A stretch of 47,102 nucleotides of DNA from Streptomyces cavernae (GCF_004023625.1 NZ_RPDJ01000055.1:1-47102), one strand, 5' to 3'; shown: positions 8,717-17,407, counted from the stretch's first letter. Numbers and translations are program-made. Notes: generated by a model from the sequence alone, not told the origin.

Positions 8717-8835
8717 CGGAGCGGCACGCCTGGCTCACCGAGGCCATCATCGGCATCCATACCGCTTCCCGTGGCACCTACGGCTTCCGCCGCGTGCACG
8801 CCGAACTCGCCCTGGGATTAGGCATCCACGTCCCG
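8717..8835 (+). mobile_element. IS3-family transposase (OrfB) fragment
   Basis: The plus-strand frame reads RHAWLTEAIIGIHTASRGTY followed by GFRRVHAELALGLGI. This matches the region before the integrase core of IS3-family OrfB. No start, no DDE triad and no inverted repeats remain. The fragment abuts the truncated serine hydrolase at 8716. Confidence 0.75.
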
Positions 8836-8981
8836 TCCCTCGCAGGCCGCCAACGCACAAACGACGCCGTGACCGTAACCATGACGAACCGGCCCGCAGT
8901 ACAGCAGGGACCGTTTCGGGCAGCTGAACGGACTGGCCATCGCATCGTTCTGGGATCAAATGGTCTTGAGGCGCCTGAGGG

Positions 8982-9021
8982 CCGGCCCGGGCAGACCTTC
9001 GGGAAGCTCTGCCCGGGCCGG
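8982..9021. terminator. Hairpin terminator of the 9064-9753 gene
   Basis: A 13-bp inverted repeat, CCGGCCCGGGCAG (8982-8994) and CTGCCCGGGCCGG (9009-9021), has a 14-nt loop. It lies 42 bases past the stop of the minus-strand secreted protein gene. Confidence 0.75.
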
Positions 9022-9063
9022 TGTTCCACGGTCGCGGTGTTCCACGGCTACCGACAGCTGGGC

Positions 9064-9753
9064 TCAGGCGTAGAACGGTCCCGGATAGGACCAGGTCGTC
9101 GTGCCGAAGATCTCAGGATCGTCGATCGTGACGCGCACATTGCTGAGCTTGAGTCCGTACTGGGTCGGGGTCATTCCGGTCGGGCAGTCGACGTCCACGA
9201 TGGGAGTGAAGTTGACGAACCAGTTGGGTCCGAAGTCGCCGGAATACTGCCGGTTCCGGTAGACGACACCGCTGGCGCCGCCCTCGATATAGACCGAGGA
9301 GAGCCGACGCTGTTCCTGGTGGACGACGAAGGACGTGGAGTGGTCGAAGCTGCCGTCAGGACGCAGACAGCCGAAGGTGCGGTCCGTGTCGGCGTACGCG
9401 TAGAAGTCCCCCGAGGGCACGAGTCCTGCCTTGTAGCCCGGCTGCTCGCGGACGTTGTGCAGTACCGTCCCCAGCTTGAATCCCCCGCAGCCGGGCGACG
9501 GGTCGAACTGCCGGGCATAGAGCTGGCAGGTGTTCGGTTCGCTGTAGATGGCGTCCGGGTCCGGGGTGTACGGCTGGGGCACGCGGGCCCCATGGAAGTT
9601 CATGGTCATGGAGACCCCGCCCGCGGTGGGCGCCGGGATCTCGACGACGGTGCTCGCGTGGGCGGCGTTCGGTCCGGTCAGGACGAGCCCCGTCGTGGCG
9701 AGTAACGCGACACCGAACCGAGCCAGAACGCCGCGGATTCCAGTTCTTGGCAT
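9064..9753 (-). CDS. Secreted protein, function unknown
   Basis: The protein has 229 residues with an N-terminal signal peptide (VLARFGVALLATTGLVLTG, cleavage near AAHAS). The mature part has four Cys in pairs (NTCQLY, PGCGGF, FGCLRP, DVDCPTG) that could be disulfide-bonded, and is rich in aromatics and Gly, suggesting a beta-sandwich. ATG 9753 is chosen because AAGGGGGAAAG lies at good distance; a GTG/ATG further 5' lacks this. A hairpin terminator follows at 8982-9021. No family is recognised. Confidence 0.8.
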   Translation of the reverse strand: MPRTGIRGVLARFGVALLATTGLVLTGPNAAHASTVVEIPAPTAGGVSMTMNFHGARVPQPYTPDPDAIYSEPNTCQLYARQFDPSPGCGGFKLGTVLHNVREQPGYKAGLVPSGDFYAYADTDRTFGCLRPDGSFDHSTSFVVHQEQRRLSSVYIEGGASGVVYRNRQYSGDFGPNWFVNFTPIVDVDCPTGMTPTQYGLKLSNVRVTIDDPEIFGTTTWSYPGPFYA

Positions 9754-10074
9754 GAAGTGCTTTCCCCCTTGATGCACATGAAGGAAGCACGCTAACCGCT
9801 GCTCGGCACTCTCACCAGAAGATCTACTTGAATCCTCACAACCGGAGCCTGGACGATGAATCCTGTGCTGTCAGCCTGAGGCCTCCTTGAGGGGTTCCCC
9901 AACACTCCGGCAACCGGTTCGGCTCAACCACTGCGGCCAGTTCCGTGGCCGAACCTCGCCCCGGCTGGCGGGCCGCCTGCCTGGCTGGCCGTCGTCAGTG
10001 TCTGCTGACGCGGCGGGGCTCGGTCAGCCCCGCCGCGTGCGCGCCATCACGACCGCGGATGTTACTTCGTTAGA
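9754..10074. other. Intergenic, no gene recognised
   Basis: This holds the upstream region of the secreted protein gene and the hairpin at 10009-10037. No coding frame is convincing. Confidence 0.4.
10009..10037. terminator. Strong hairpin
   Basis: A perfect 12-bp inverted repeat, CGCGGCGGGGCT and AGCCCCGCCGCG, with a 5-nt loop CGGTC. It stands just downstream (minus strand) of the HATPase remnant, so it may be that gene's former terminator. Confidence 0.65.
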
Positions 10075-10203
10075 TCTGTGGTGGTGTTGAGAGTCTGGCC
10101 CAGACCATCTTTCCGGAGTTCTGGCCTGCGAGCAGCCACATGATGAGCTCAGTGCTTCGATGATGTACAGGCCACGTCCGGACTCGCTGAGCTGTGCCAG
10201 GCT
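10075..10203 (-). pseudogene. HATPase (anti-sigma-regulator-like ATP-binding protein) remnant
   Basis: One minus-strand frame reads LAQLSESGRGLYIIEALSS. A frame change then leads to MWLLAGQNSGKMVWARLSTP and a TAA near 10074. This is the G2-box end of the small HATPase_c proteins abundant in Streptomyces (pattern SGRGLxIIEALS followed by GKxVWA). The N box is not recoverable upstream. Frameshifted and truncated. Confidence 0.6.
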
Positions 10204-10580
10204 TGCAGCGGGGGTCAGCGCACGCCGCGGTGGGGTCCGGGCACTCTGCGAACCGGCACCATCGAGCTCACCCGGTGGCTGAACTCCCGCCCATCCGGCG
10301 AATGTTGACCGACCTGATCCCCACCGCGAAGGCCCAACACTGGGACCTGCCGAGGTCGTCCGCGTTCTTCTCTCCTAGGAGGCCGCCGGCCGGGAGGCCG
10401 CGAACCCCACGCCCGCCGCCAGCGGGCCGGTTTCCCCGCAGGCCCGGCCGGTGCATCAGGCAGGGCCACGGCCGCACGTCGTGACGGCGCCTGGCAAACG
10501 AACCGGTTCATGCCGGACCTTCCGAGAAAGCCGTGAGCCCGGCTTTCGAAGACCCGCCGACGGCCCTTGTCAGGCCGAGG
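10204..10580. other. No confident gene
   Basis: This probably holds the degraded 5' part of the HATPase gene and intergenic DNA. Frames on both strands lack motifs. Confidence 0.35.
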
Positions 10581-11852
10581 TCAGCGCATTCCTCGAGAGG
10601 CGATCATGTCGCAGCTTCCATTCATGCTCTCGCACGCGGCGCTGCCCACCGCCACGACGGCACGCGTTCCGGGGACGGCGCTCATGTCGGCGACCGTGCT
10701 GGCGTAACTGGTCGAGGTCAGTTCGGTGGGAGGTGCCTCCTGAACCCACGAGGCACCATTCCACCGGGAGAACACCGGGTGATCAGGTTCGCCCACCAGC
10801 CAGCCCACTGCCCACAGCGTTCCGGAATTGTCCGCGATCACGTCGTTAATGAATTCTCCGTACTCCGGGGCAGGCAGCTGACGCCACGTCTGACCGTCCC
10901 AGCGGGCGGCGCTCCTCGTCGGCACCGCCTCGTTGGTCTGGACGATGACGTGCAGGTCTCCGTTCGGCGTGGTGGCGGCACCTGACAGCTGCCATCCCGC
11001 CTCGTGAGTGAACGGTACGGGAACGCTCTTTACGGTCCATCGGCGGCCGTCGAAGTGGTAGAGCAGTGGGGTGTGCACACCACCGTTGTCGCTCAGCACA
11101 CTGACCCAAACATCGTCAGGGCCGGTGCCGGTGACAGACTGAGGCTCGACCGTACCCCCGCCGGGTGCGGCCGGGAGCTTCTCCGTCCGCCACGTCCTTC
11201 CGTCCCAGCGCTCAATGCTTCCCCCTGCGTACTGCCCGGTGGACTCGTTCCAGTCAAAAGTGGACAGCCAGACCGAGTTGCGCCCCAAAGCGGTGAGATC
11301 CATAACAAACCGGGTCCAGCCCTCAGCGGGTGCCGGACGCTCGGTCTGGGTCCAGCCGTCGCCGTTCCAGTGCCGCAGCACCACCGGGTCACCGGCATCG
11401 ACGGCTTGTTGGGGGAGACGGTTCGCCGTGTGGGCTTTGACCTCGTCGGGAAGCGACGCGGTTCGAGACCTGTCGATATAAGTTCCCGCCGCCCAGACGT
11501 CCTTGGGACCGAGGGCCTCCACGTCGTGCAGCCGCACCTCCCGTCCGTCCGTGCCGCCGAAGGGCACCTCGCTCCAGCGCGCGCCGTCCCAGCGTCTGAC
11601 CAGCGGATTAATCGTCCCCAAGGCGTCCTGGGCCGTGCCGACCGCCCAGATGTTGGTCGGACTGGACGCGTCCACAGCGAGGAACTCTGCTGCCTGTTCC
11701 GGGTTCAGGGGCGCCGCGAGCTTCCAGGGTGTCGCCTCAGGATCCACCTGTGCCTGCGCCGGTGAGGGGGCAAAGGCGAAAAGGTACGCGGCGGCCGCGG
11801 CGGCCGCGAGTCGTGCCCTTCTCACCAGGCGGGGTCGTGTCGAGGTTGTCAT
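10581..11852 (-). CDS. Secreted W-D-G repeat (beta-propeller-like) protein
   Basis: The protein has 423 residues. The signal peptide is RRARLAAAAAAAYLFAFAPS with an AQA-Q cleavage site. The mature part holds about six to seven repeats, each with a D-IWAVG or DVW-like strand and a later WDG-x-W turn (VRRWDGARWSEVP, LRHWNGDGWTQTE, IERWDGRTWRTEK, YHFDGRRWTVKS, ARWDGQTWRQLP, SRWNGASWVQEA). This spacing fits a beta-propeller. Function unknown; export suggests an extracellular binding or scaffold role. ATG 11852 is preceded by a near-perfect AGGAGGAA ribosome binding site. Confidence 0.85.
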   Translation of the reverse strand: MTTSTRPRLVRRARLAAAAAAAYLFAFAPSPAQAQVDPEATPWKLAAPLNPEQAAEFLAVDASSPTNIWAVGTAQDALGTINPLVRRWDGARWSEVPFGGTDGREVRLHDVEALGPKDVWAAGTYIDRSRTASLPDEVKAHTANRLPQQAVDAGDPVVLRHWNGDGWTQTERPAPAEGWTRFVMDLTALGRNSVWLSTFDWNESTGQYAGGSIERWDGRTWRTEKLPAAPGGGTVEPQSVTGTGPDDVWVSVLSDNGGVHTPLLYHFDGRRWTVKSVPVPFTHEAGWQLSGAATTPNGDLHVIVQTNEAVPTRSAARWDGQTWRQLPAPEYGEFINDVIADNSGTLWAVGWLVGEPDHPVFSRWNGASWVQEAPPTELTSTSYASTVADMSAVPGTRAVVAVGSAACESMNGSCDMIASRGMR

Positions 11853-12518
11853 AGATGTATTCCTCCTTGTGTTGACGACCGGGCCGGAAGCCCCGGACCG
11901 GCAGGAAAGGACGAGCGCACGGACACGGGTTGTGGCCATCTGCGTTCGCGGGTTCAGTGGCGGGTGCCGGAGGGCACCGTGATCTGGCGATCAGCCCAGG
12001 TCCGGCGCGCAGCGACGGGCACATCCCTGCCGGTAGCCCGACCACTGCGCCGACGACCGGCGCACCGTGGCCGGGTACCTCGTTCGTGGCTCGCGACGGA
12101 GGGACCTTGCCAGAGTTGCTCTGGGCCGGCAGGCCGGCAGGGGCAGCGTGCTCGCTGCAGCGAGCACCATCCACATACTGGGCAAACACAAGGTGATCAC
12201 TCGTCCGTTCAGAGGGGCGCCGCCCGGGTCGGGTATCGGGTGCGATGCACACAGGCCGCGCGCGACTGTCGCCGCCCGCTTCCAGGCAGCCTGGAAGGTT
12301 CGCCGCGATGGGCGTGTGCCGTCGGCGCCGTAACGCCACCGCGCCTTGGAGAAGGCCCTGGCCCTGGTGGTTTCCTGCACGTTCCACATGTGACGCGCAC
12401 CACATTTCATGTGGTCGCGACTGTCGTACTGCGCCCCTCACCCAGTTACAAGGCCGGAGTCATACGGCGGAGGCCGCACATCCGGTCCATGAAGCACGGC
12501 AGGCGAGGGGCGCAGCGC
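11853..12518. other. Long intergenic stretch with a palindrome, no confident gene
   Basis: Frames are open on both strands, but none has both a start signal and a recognisable sequence. The stretch includes the upstream region of the W-D-G repeat protein (minus) and a perfect 20-bp palindrome at 12148-12167. Confidence 0.4.
12148..12167. promoter_or_regulatory. Perfect 20-bp palindrome, candidate operator
   Basis: The sequence is GTGCTCGCTG followed by its exact reverse complement CAGCGAGCAC. A loop-less palindrome of this length suits a homodimeric repressor better than a terminator. It lies about 300 bases upstream of the secreted W-D-G protein gene; its regulator is unknown. Confidence 0.35.
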
Positions 12519-13032
12519 ATGCAGTCGAGAAGTGCGACGGAACGAGGGGCTGACGATTTCGTGGCGGTCCGTCGGTCGGCGCTCCTGGGGCACGCCGCTC
12601 TCGCGGGCGGGGATCCCCACACGGCCGAGGACCTGCTGCAGGAAGCGCTCGTCAAGCTGTCGCCGACCTGGTCCCGGATCGCGGACGGAGCACCGGAGGC
12701 CTACGCCCGGCGACATTCTGGCCCGTTCGGCCGCACGAGCGGCCAGGCGATGCTGGCGAGGCGAGCGGCCCAGGGAAAGGGCTCCCGGAACCCCCGGCCT
12801 TGGCTGAGGCGACCGGTTCGGCGGAAGACCGCGTTCGGTTGGGTGGGGGTCCATCTGCCGGTACGGCAGCGTTACGGCTGTCCTGCTGTGCCCTCCTACT
12901 TCGATCTGCCGGAAGGTCAGATCACCGAATGCCTGAACTGCGCCCCTGGGGACCGCCTCGTCACTCGTCTCACAGGGCATGGCGACGTTGCGGCCGCTGA
13001 TCGCCCGCACCGAGGCGGGGGTGTCGGCGTGA
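12519..13032 (+). pseudogene. SigE-type ECF sigma factor, frameshifted
   Basis: The gene starts at ATG 12519 (another at 12489). Region 2 reads DDFVAVRRSALLGHAALAGG and PHTAEDLLQEALVKL, then SRIADGAPEAY. Further pieces appear in other frames: ILARSAARAARRCWRGERP, AEATGSAEDRV, VRQRYGC, FDLPEGQITECLNCAPGD (region 4 helix-turn-helix), and the C-terminal MATLRPLIARTEAGVSA ending at TGA 13030-13032. At least four frame changes make it non-functional. It is followed by a second sigma-factor pseudogene on the same strand. Confidence 0.8.
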
Positions 13033-13242
13033 GCGGTGCGCTGACCGGCATAGCGACCGTCTGCAGACCGGAGGTGCTCGGCACATGCGGATCGGGGCGA
13101 GTCGCGAGGTGGCCGGCACAGGGCGCGCAAGGGGTTATCCCGTCCCGAGGTGCCTGGATCACCTCTCTCCCCGGCCGGCCACAACCAGGCGCGGCTATAC
13201 CGGCAGCAACGGTGCATCGGACTTGCGGGTGAGGGGGAAGAG

Positions 13243-13765
13243 GTGTCGGTGAAGGGCACGTCGTCGGGACTTCGAGGGTTTCGTCCACGCTCGTGGTCCG
13301 CGGCTGCTCCGCGCGGCGTGACTGCTGACGGGCGATGCCCACCTGGCGGAGGGCTTTGTCCAGACGGTGCTGGCGAAATGTGGCCCAAATGGCACCGGAT
13401 CGCTGGGAGAACCCGGAGGCAACGCCCGCAGGACCCTGGTCAACACGTTCTCGTCGTGGTGGCAGCGACGCTGGCACGGTGAGGTTCCACGCGGTCAGCT
13501 GCCCGACTCCGCCACGGCGGACGTGTACGCGGGGATCGATCTGCAGCATTCGCTCGCAGCCGCGGTGCGTGCCCTGCCGACCCGGCAGCGCGCCGTTGTG
13601 GTCCTGCGCTACTGCGAGGACCTGAGTGTCGAGGAGACCGCCGAGGTGCTCGGTTGCAGACCGAGCACGGTCAAGAGCCAGGCCATCAAGGCGCTGCGCG
13701 CGTTGCGGGGCGTGCCGACCCTGCACACTCATGTGGAGGATGGGGAGCACGGTGCACAACGCTGA
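13243..13765 (+). pseudogene. Second SigE-type ECF sigma factor, nonsense and frameshift mutations
   Basis: The frame RRDFEGFVHARGPRLLRAA stops at TGA 13319-13321, where the family has Trp (RAAWLLTGD), and then continues LLTGDAHLAEGFVQTVLAK. A +1 shift gives MWPKWHRIAG, another frame ENPEA, and the first frame returns with TLVNTFSSWWQRRW, IDLQHSLAAAVRALPTRQRA, VVVLRYCEDLS and the region-4 helix-turn-helix VEETAEVLGCRPSTVKSQA. The last 130 codons are intact, suggesting recent decay. Confidence 0.8.
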
Positions 13766-13955
13766 CGACAATGACGCGCAGGAGCGGCAGTTGCGCAAGT
13801 TCCTGGAAGGCGCCGTGCCACTGCTGCAGGCGCCGCCGAACCGTATGCGCCACATCCACACCAAGCCGGACTGGCGTTTTTTCACGGAGCCCCAACAGCA
13901 AGCCCAGGCCGGTGACAATCGACCCGTGCTGAAAGGACCAGCCGTGCAATCATGA
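13740..13955 (+). pseudogene. Truncated anti-sigma-like partner gene
   Basis: This frame starts at ATG 13740, overlaps the sigma-factor pseudogene by 26 nt and encodes 71 residues. Its beginning (LRKFLEGAVPLLQAPPNRMR) resembles the cytoplasmic start of membrane proteins encoded after SigE-type sigma genes. No membrane segment follows; similarity stops after about 40 residues. Position and overlap suggest the former regulator of the sigma factor. Confidence 0.45.
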
Positions 13956-14250
13956 TCTGGATGCGCCAGCGATCGTCGGGCCCGGGCCGGCACCAGATGT
14001 CGTGAACTCCCAGGGACAGAACCTCGTCCGACGCCCACGGACGCAGGCTTCCCGGCGGGTCCGCGGCCCACCATTGCCAGCCCGACAGGGCCTGCTGGGC
14101 CACGAGCTGGTCACGCCGCAGCAGCAGGACATCGACGTCCCCATGGCTCCGGATTCGGCGGCCCACCGCGAGCTCGATCTGTTGAACCAGCGTCATCCCG
14201 CATCGCCGGCATGTGCTTCGCGCCTGCTTCGGCTGGCCCTCACCGATCAT
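13954..14250 (-). pseudogene. Nucleotidyltransferase (aminoglycoside adenylyltransferase-like) fragment
   Basis: The minus-strand frame contains LAVGRRIRSHGDVDVLLLRR followed by DQLVAQQALSGWQWWAADP, SLRPWASDEVLSLGVHDIWC and DDRWRIQIM. In pfam10706-like nucleotidyltransferases the pattern is GRxxRxHxDxD, the metal-binding acidic pair, then GW and later an HxIWxR segment. The N-terminal GG motif and the C-terminal half are missing, so the gene is truncated at both ends. Confidence 0.65.
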
Positions 14251-14295
14251 CAGGGCCCGGCGACCTGGCGGTCGCCGGGCCGCAAAGCGGTGTCG

Positions 14296-14775
14296 TCAGG
14301 CGGGTGATGCATCCGCGACGGGGAGCTGTTCCGTCCCGCCGCCGAAGGGGAGGAAGACAGTGCGGCTGGCGAGGAACCAGGCGCCGTCGATCTTCCGGAA
14401 GATGTCCTCGTAGTGGCCGACGTTCGCCGGGAGCCTGGGCTCGATCATTCCACCTGAGTAGCCGTCGACCCGGTATGTCGTCAGATACGAGACGGCCCGC
14501 GCTGTCGCCTCGGACTCCACCGTGACCAGGATGTTCGTCATCAGACGGCGCGACAGCCTGTCCGCGGGGCGAGAGGCGAAGTAGGCGCGCAGAGCCTCGC
14601 GCCCCTCGATGCGCCGGTCCCCGAAAGGCCAGTGCCAGAGACCATCGGGCGTGAACAGCTCGGCCACCGAACCCGGGTCACCGAGGTCAAGGCGGTGGAT
14701 GAAGTCCACGATGAGGCGCTCGCAGGCGCGTTCCGCGAGCATCCGCTCGACCGAGAGCATCACCTTGTCGTCCAT
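14296..14775 (-). CDS. NTF2/SnoaL-like protein
   Basis: The protein has 159 residues and is a single SnoaL_4-type cone-shaped domain: ERLIVDFIHRLDLGDPGSVA (helix 1), LFTPDGLWHWP, IEGREALRAYFASRP, SRRLMTNILVTVESEATARA, YEDIFRKIDGAWFLASRTVF. Such domains bind small hydrophobic compounds as isomerases, cyclases or ring-dioxygenase beta subunits; the substrate cannot be read here. ATG 14775 is where the domain begins; the frame stays open upstream for 147 codons without similarity, so the longer form is doubted. The Shine-Dalgarno (ACAGGGG) is weak. Confidence 0.8.
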   Translation of the reverse strand: MDDKVMLSVERMLAERACERLIVDFIHRLDLGDPGSVAELFTPDGLWHWPFGDRRIEGREALRAYFASRPADRLSRRLMTNILVTVESEATARAVSYLTTYRVDGYSGGMIEPRLPANVGHYEDIFRKIDGAWFLASRTVFLPFGGGTEQLPVADASPA

Positions 14776-15246
14776 ACCCCTGTCTATCAGCCCCAACAGG
14801 TCCCAGAGCAACGGATTTTTTCGCACCGGCACCGGCACCGGCAGGGCGCGATCTTCGCTCCCCACTCTCCCCACTCGATTTACCAGCGGACGAACCGAGG
14901 CGAAGATCGGCCGTGGGGATTTTCGCGAAACCTCATCCGCCGCAAGAGTCACCCACGACCCACAGAACGGTTTCCAGGTCATTGCTGGACCGAGGAGGGC
15001 GTAGCCGACCATGCGGCCGTCACGGTGGTAGGCCGGTTTGCCTTTGCAGGTGGGCGGCTTGCACTGGGAGCGCTGTCCGAAGGAGAAGGCCGTCGAGGCA
15101 CGACAGGCCGTCAAGCACGCCCCCCGGCGCGGTTCCGGATCCGGTGCGGTCCAGGCCCTGGAGCCGATGCAGGCGGCCGGGCCGCACCCTCTCGCTCTCT
15201 CGCCCGGGTCCGCCACTCAGGACGGCTGCCGTGGCACAGTGGCGCT
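14776..15246. other. No gene recognised
   Basis: A minus-strand frame is open through the whole stretch and joins the NTF2-like gene. It contains a Cys/Lys-rich piece (QRSQCKPPTCKGKPAYHRDG) that I cannot assign. A short CACCGG triplication sits near 14826-14845. No start signal is seen. Confidence 0.35.
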
Positions 15247-15720
15247 ATGTGCGGCCGCTATGTCTCCACCCGCAGTCCGCAGGACCTGACCCGGCTCTTC
15301 GACGTCGCCGACTGGCGCGCCGAGGAGACACTGGCACCGAACTGGAACGTCGCCCCGACCGACGACGTGTATGCCGTACTCGAGCGCGCTCCACGCGAGG
15401 ACGTTGACGAAGGCTCCGTGCGCAGGGAACTACGGCCGCTGCGGTGGGGCCTGGTGCCCTCCTGGGCGAAGGACCCGAAGATCGGCTCTCGGATGATCAA
15501 CGCGCGGGTGGAGACGGTGCATGAAAGGCCCGCCTACCGCCGTGCCTTCGCCCGGCGCCGTACTGGACGTCGGCTTGCTGACCAGCCGGGAGTCCGTCGG
15601 GTCGGCAGCTCACCGAGCACCGCCGAGCCGGCGTTGCCGGTGGTCAGGCTGCTGACCTGGTTGGTCATTGAAACGGACCTCCTTGCCTTCACGCACTGGG
15701 CGCCGAAGCCCTCGTGCTAA
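15247..15720 (+). pseudogene. SRAP (YedK/HMCES-like) protein, C-terminally truncated
   Basis: It begins MCGRYVSTRSPQDLTRLFD, where Cys2 is the catalytic residue that cross-links abasic sites after Met removal. It continues APNWNVAPTDDVYAVL, PLRWGLVPSWAKDPKIGSRM, INARVETVHERPAYRRAFAR. After about residue 104 (near 15560) the expected CLVPADGYYEW segment is missing and unrelated sequence follows to a stop at 15720. Truncated, probably non-functional, though the catalytic Cys is kept. Confidence 0.75.
15534..15668 (-). pseudogene. 5' stub of an unknown gene
   Basis: This short minus-strand frame of 44 residues begins MTNQVSSLTTGNAGSAVLGE. Its ATG at 15668 is preceded by a strong AAGGAGG at 8-nt spacing, so it was a real start. 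The frame runs into the 3' end of the SRAP gene and stops at TAG 15534-15536. It looks like the surviving front of a gene lost in the same rearrangement that truncated SRAP. Family not recognised. Confidence 0.4.
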
Positions 15721-15747
15721 CGTCCCCCCATGGGGGAGCACCATGTA

Positions 15748-16857
15748 ATGGTTGTCGGAGGAACGGGCTTCTACGGCCGGTATCTTGTGGAAGATCTGCT
15801 GCGGCAGCCTACGGTTCGGGTGACCGTTGTCGCCCGCCGAGCGCCGCAAAGACGGTTCGCCTCGGAGCGGGTCGACTGGGTGCCCGCCGACCTCCGGGAC
15901 GTCGGTCGCCTGTCGGAGTCCCTGAAAGGCGCAGCGGCCGTCGTCCACTGTGCCGGACCCTTCCAGTCGATCGATGGGGAAGACGCACACCCCTACGGCC
16001 CGCTGCGCGCCGCGATCCTGGCCGGTGTGCCCTACGTCGACATATCCGAGGACCGCGCGTTTCGGCGTGGCGCCGTCGTGATGGCCGAATCTGCCAGCGC
16101 GCCCGTGCTCACGGGGGCGTCCGTAGTGCCGGGGATCCAGGCCCTGCTGGCCGTGGACCTCTCGCGTGACATGGACCGGGTCGACACCGTCCGTTCGGCC
16201 GCAGCCCCGGACACCCGCCGACACCGTGGGCCAGCGATGTTCGAGGCGATGTTGCACGGCGCGGGCCTGCGGTTCACAGCGCCGCGTGACGGCACACCGA
16301 CCGTGGTGCACGGCTGGTCCGAGCCGGAGTGGACGGCGTTCCCCCCTCCGATCGGACGGCGCCTGGTACACCAGGTCTACGAGATGGCCGATCTGGACGT
16401 GCTGCCGGAACTGCTGGGGGCCGGCACGGTGAGCTTCAAGGCGGGGAGCGAGTTCACGACGCTGAATCGGGCGCTCGGAGCGTTCGCCTCGGTCCGGGCA
16501 CGTACCGGCCTGCCACGCCGCCCTCATCGCTGGACTCCCGTGGTACGCGCGGCATCGTGGCTCGCCGGGCGGGCCGGAGACGAGGCGGGCGCCTTCATGA
16601 TGTCCGTGACGGGAAGACGCAACGGGCGCACCTTGACGCGGAGTCTGGGCATGACCGCCCTGAAGCACGGCGGTCGCATACCGTCCTTGCTGGCGGGCAT
16701 CGCGGTGGAACGCGTCCTGGCCGGAACTCTTGCCGCACCCGGCGTCGTGCCGCTCCACTCCTGGCTGTCGCCCGCCGAGTTGTACGCCGCATTGGTCGAG
16801 CGCGACATTCGGTTGTGGAGCAGGGCAGATGACGACTGGAAGCCTCACGGCCGCTGA
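15748..16857 (+). CDS. Saccharopine dehydrogenase-like NAD(P)-binding protein
   Basis: The protein has about 369 residues. A Rossmann fold starts MVVGGTGFYGRYLVEDLL (GGTGFYG nucleotide-binding loop), then VTVVARRAP, VVHCAGPFQSI and ILAGVPYVDISED, all typical of the Sacchrp_dh_NADP family. The remainder is an alpha/beta domain without recognised catalytic residues. ATG 15748 is preferred because GGGGGAG lies 9 nt before it; ATG 15730, six codons upstream, lacks a ribosome binding site. Relatives include saccharopine dehydrogenases and trans-acting enoyl reductases; the substrate is unknown. Confidence 0.8.
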   Translation: MVVGGTGFYGRYLVEDLLRQPTVRVTVVARRAPQRRFASERVDWVPADLRDVGRLSESLKGAAAVVHCAGPFQSIDGEDAHPYGPLRAAILAGVPYVDISEDRAFRRGAVVMAESASAPVLTGASVVPGIQALLAVDLSRDMDRVDTVRSAAAPDTRRHRGPAMFEAMLHGAGLRFTAPRDGTPTVVHGWSEPEWTAFPPPIGRRLVHQVYEMADLDVLPELLGAGTVSFKAGSEFTTLNRALGAFASVRARTGLPRRPHRWTPVVRAASWLAGRAGDEAGAFMMSVTGRRNGRTLTRSLGMTALKHGGRIPSLLAGIAVERVLAGTLAAPGVVPLHSWLSPAELYAALVERDIRLWSRADDDWKPHGR

Positions 16858-16942
16858 CGACCGGACGGAACGAGCGGCATCGGATGGGGCGTGGGCCAAC
16901 GGAATTGGTCGGCCAGGTGGGGGTGGGTGTCAGCCCGATTCG

Positions 16943-17407
16943 TCAGGACCCTGGTTCAGTGGCATCGGCGGTACCAGTGGCGTTGCGCATTCCTCGCATC
17001 TCCGCGAGCCAAAGGGGCCAGGCGTCACGCAGATACAGCGTGAAGGGGAACCACCAGATCACGTCGTTCGTCACGAGGATGACGCCGGACTCGAAGGGCC
17101 ATTGGTCCGTGGACCACAGCCACAACCAGCCGAGGGGCCCCAGGATCTTCCCGGCCAGGCCTACGGCTGCTATCAGGAAGCCGCTGGCAGGTCGCAGCGC
17201 CACGTCCAGGTAGAGGACCCCGTACAACCCGAGGACCATGCCTAGGGTCATGAAGATCTGCGGGTGGTTCTGAGCTGCCATGTCCGCGACGCGGAACACC
17301 CACTGCGGGTCGAGGAGCGCATAGCAACCCCAGGCGATGTTGTAGACGGCTGCGGCGAGGAAGACCGTCCTGTGGAGGCGCTGACGAGGTATGGGCACGT
17401 GGGTCAC
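16943..17407 (-). CDS. Small integral membrane protein
   Basis: The protein has 154 residues and four probable membrane segments: TVFLAAAVYNIAWGCYALL, IFMTLGMVLGLYGVLYLDVA, GFLIAAVGLAGKILGPLGWL, and a weaker one around GVILVTNDVIWWFPFTLYL. GTG 17407 is selected because GGAG lies about 9 nt upstream; the longer frame lacks coding character. No family with known function is recognised. The next gene to the right is divergent. Confidence 0.7.
   Translation of the reverse strand: MTHVPIPRQRLHRTVFLAAAVYNIAWGCYALLDPQWVFRVADMAAQNHPQIFMTLGMVLGLYGVLYLDVALRPASGFLIAAVGLAGKILGPLGWLWLWSTDQWPFESGVILVTNDVIWWFPFTLYLRDAWPLWLAEMRGMRNATGTADATEPGS

Noticed and set aside
14826..14845. CACCGG triplication as a functional repeat array
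   Set aside because: Only three units in GC-rich intergenic DNA; no spacing or symmetry that suggests CRISPR, iteron or binding array.
14776..15216. N-terminal extension of the NTF2-like gene (306-codon frame)
   Set aside because: The extension has no homology or coding character, and the domain starts at the internal ATG 14775.
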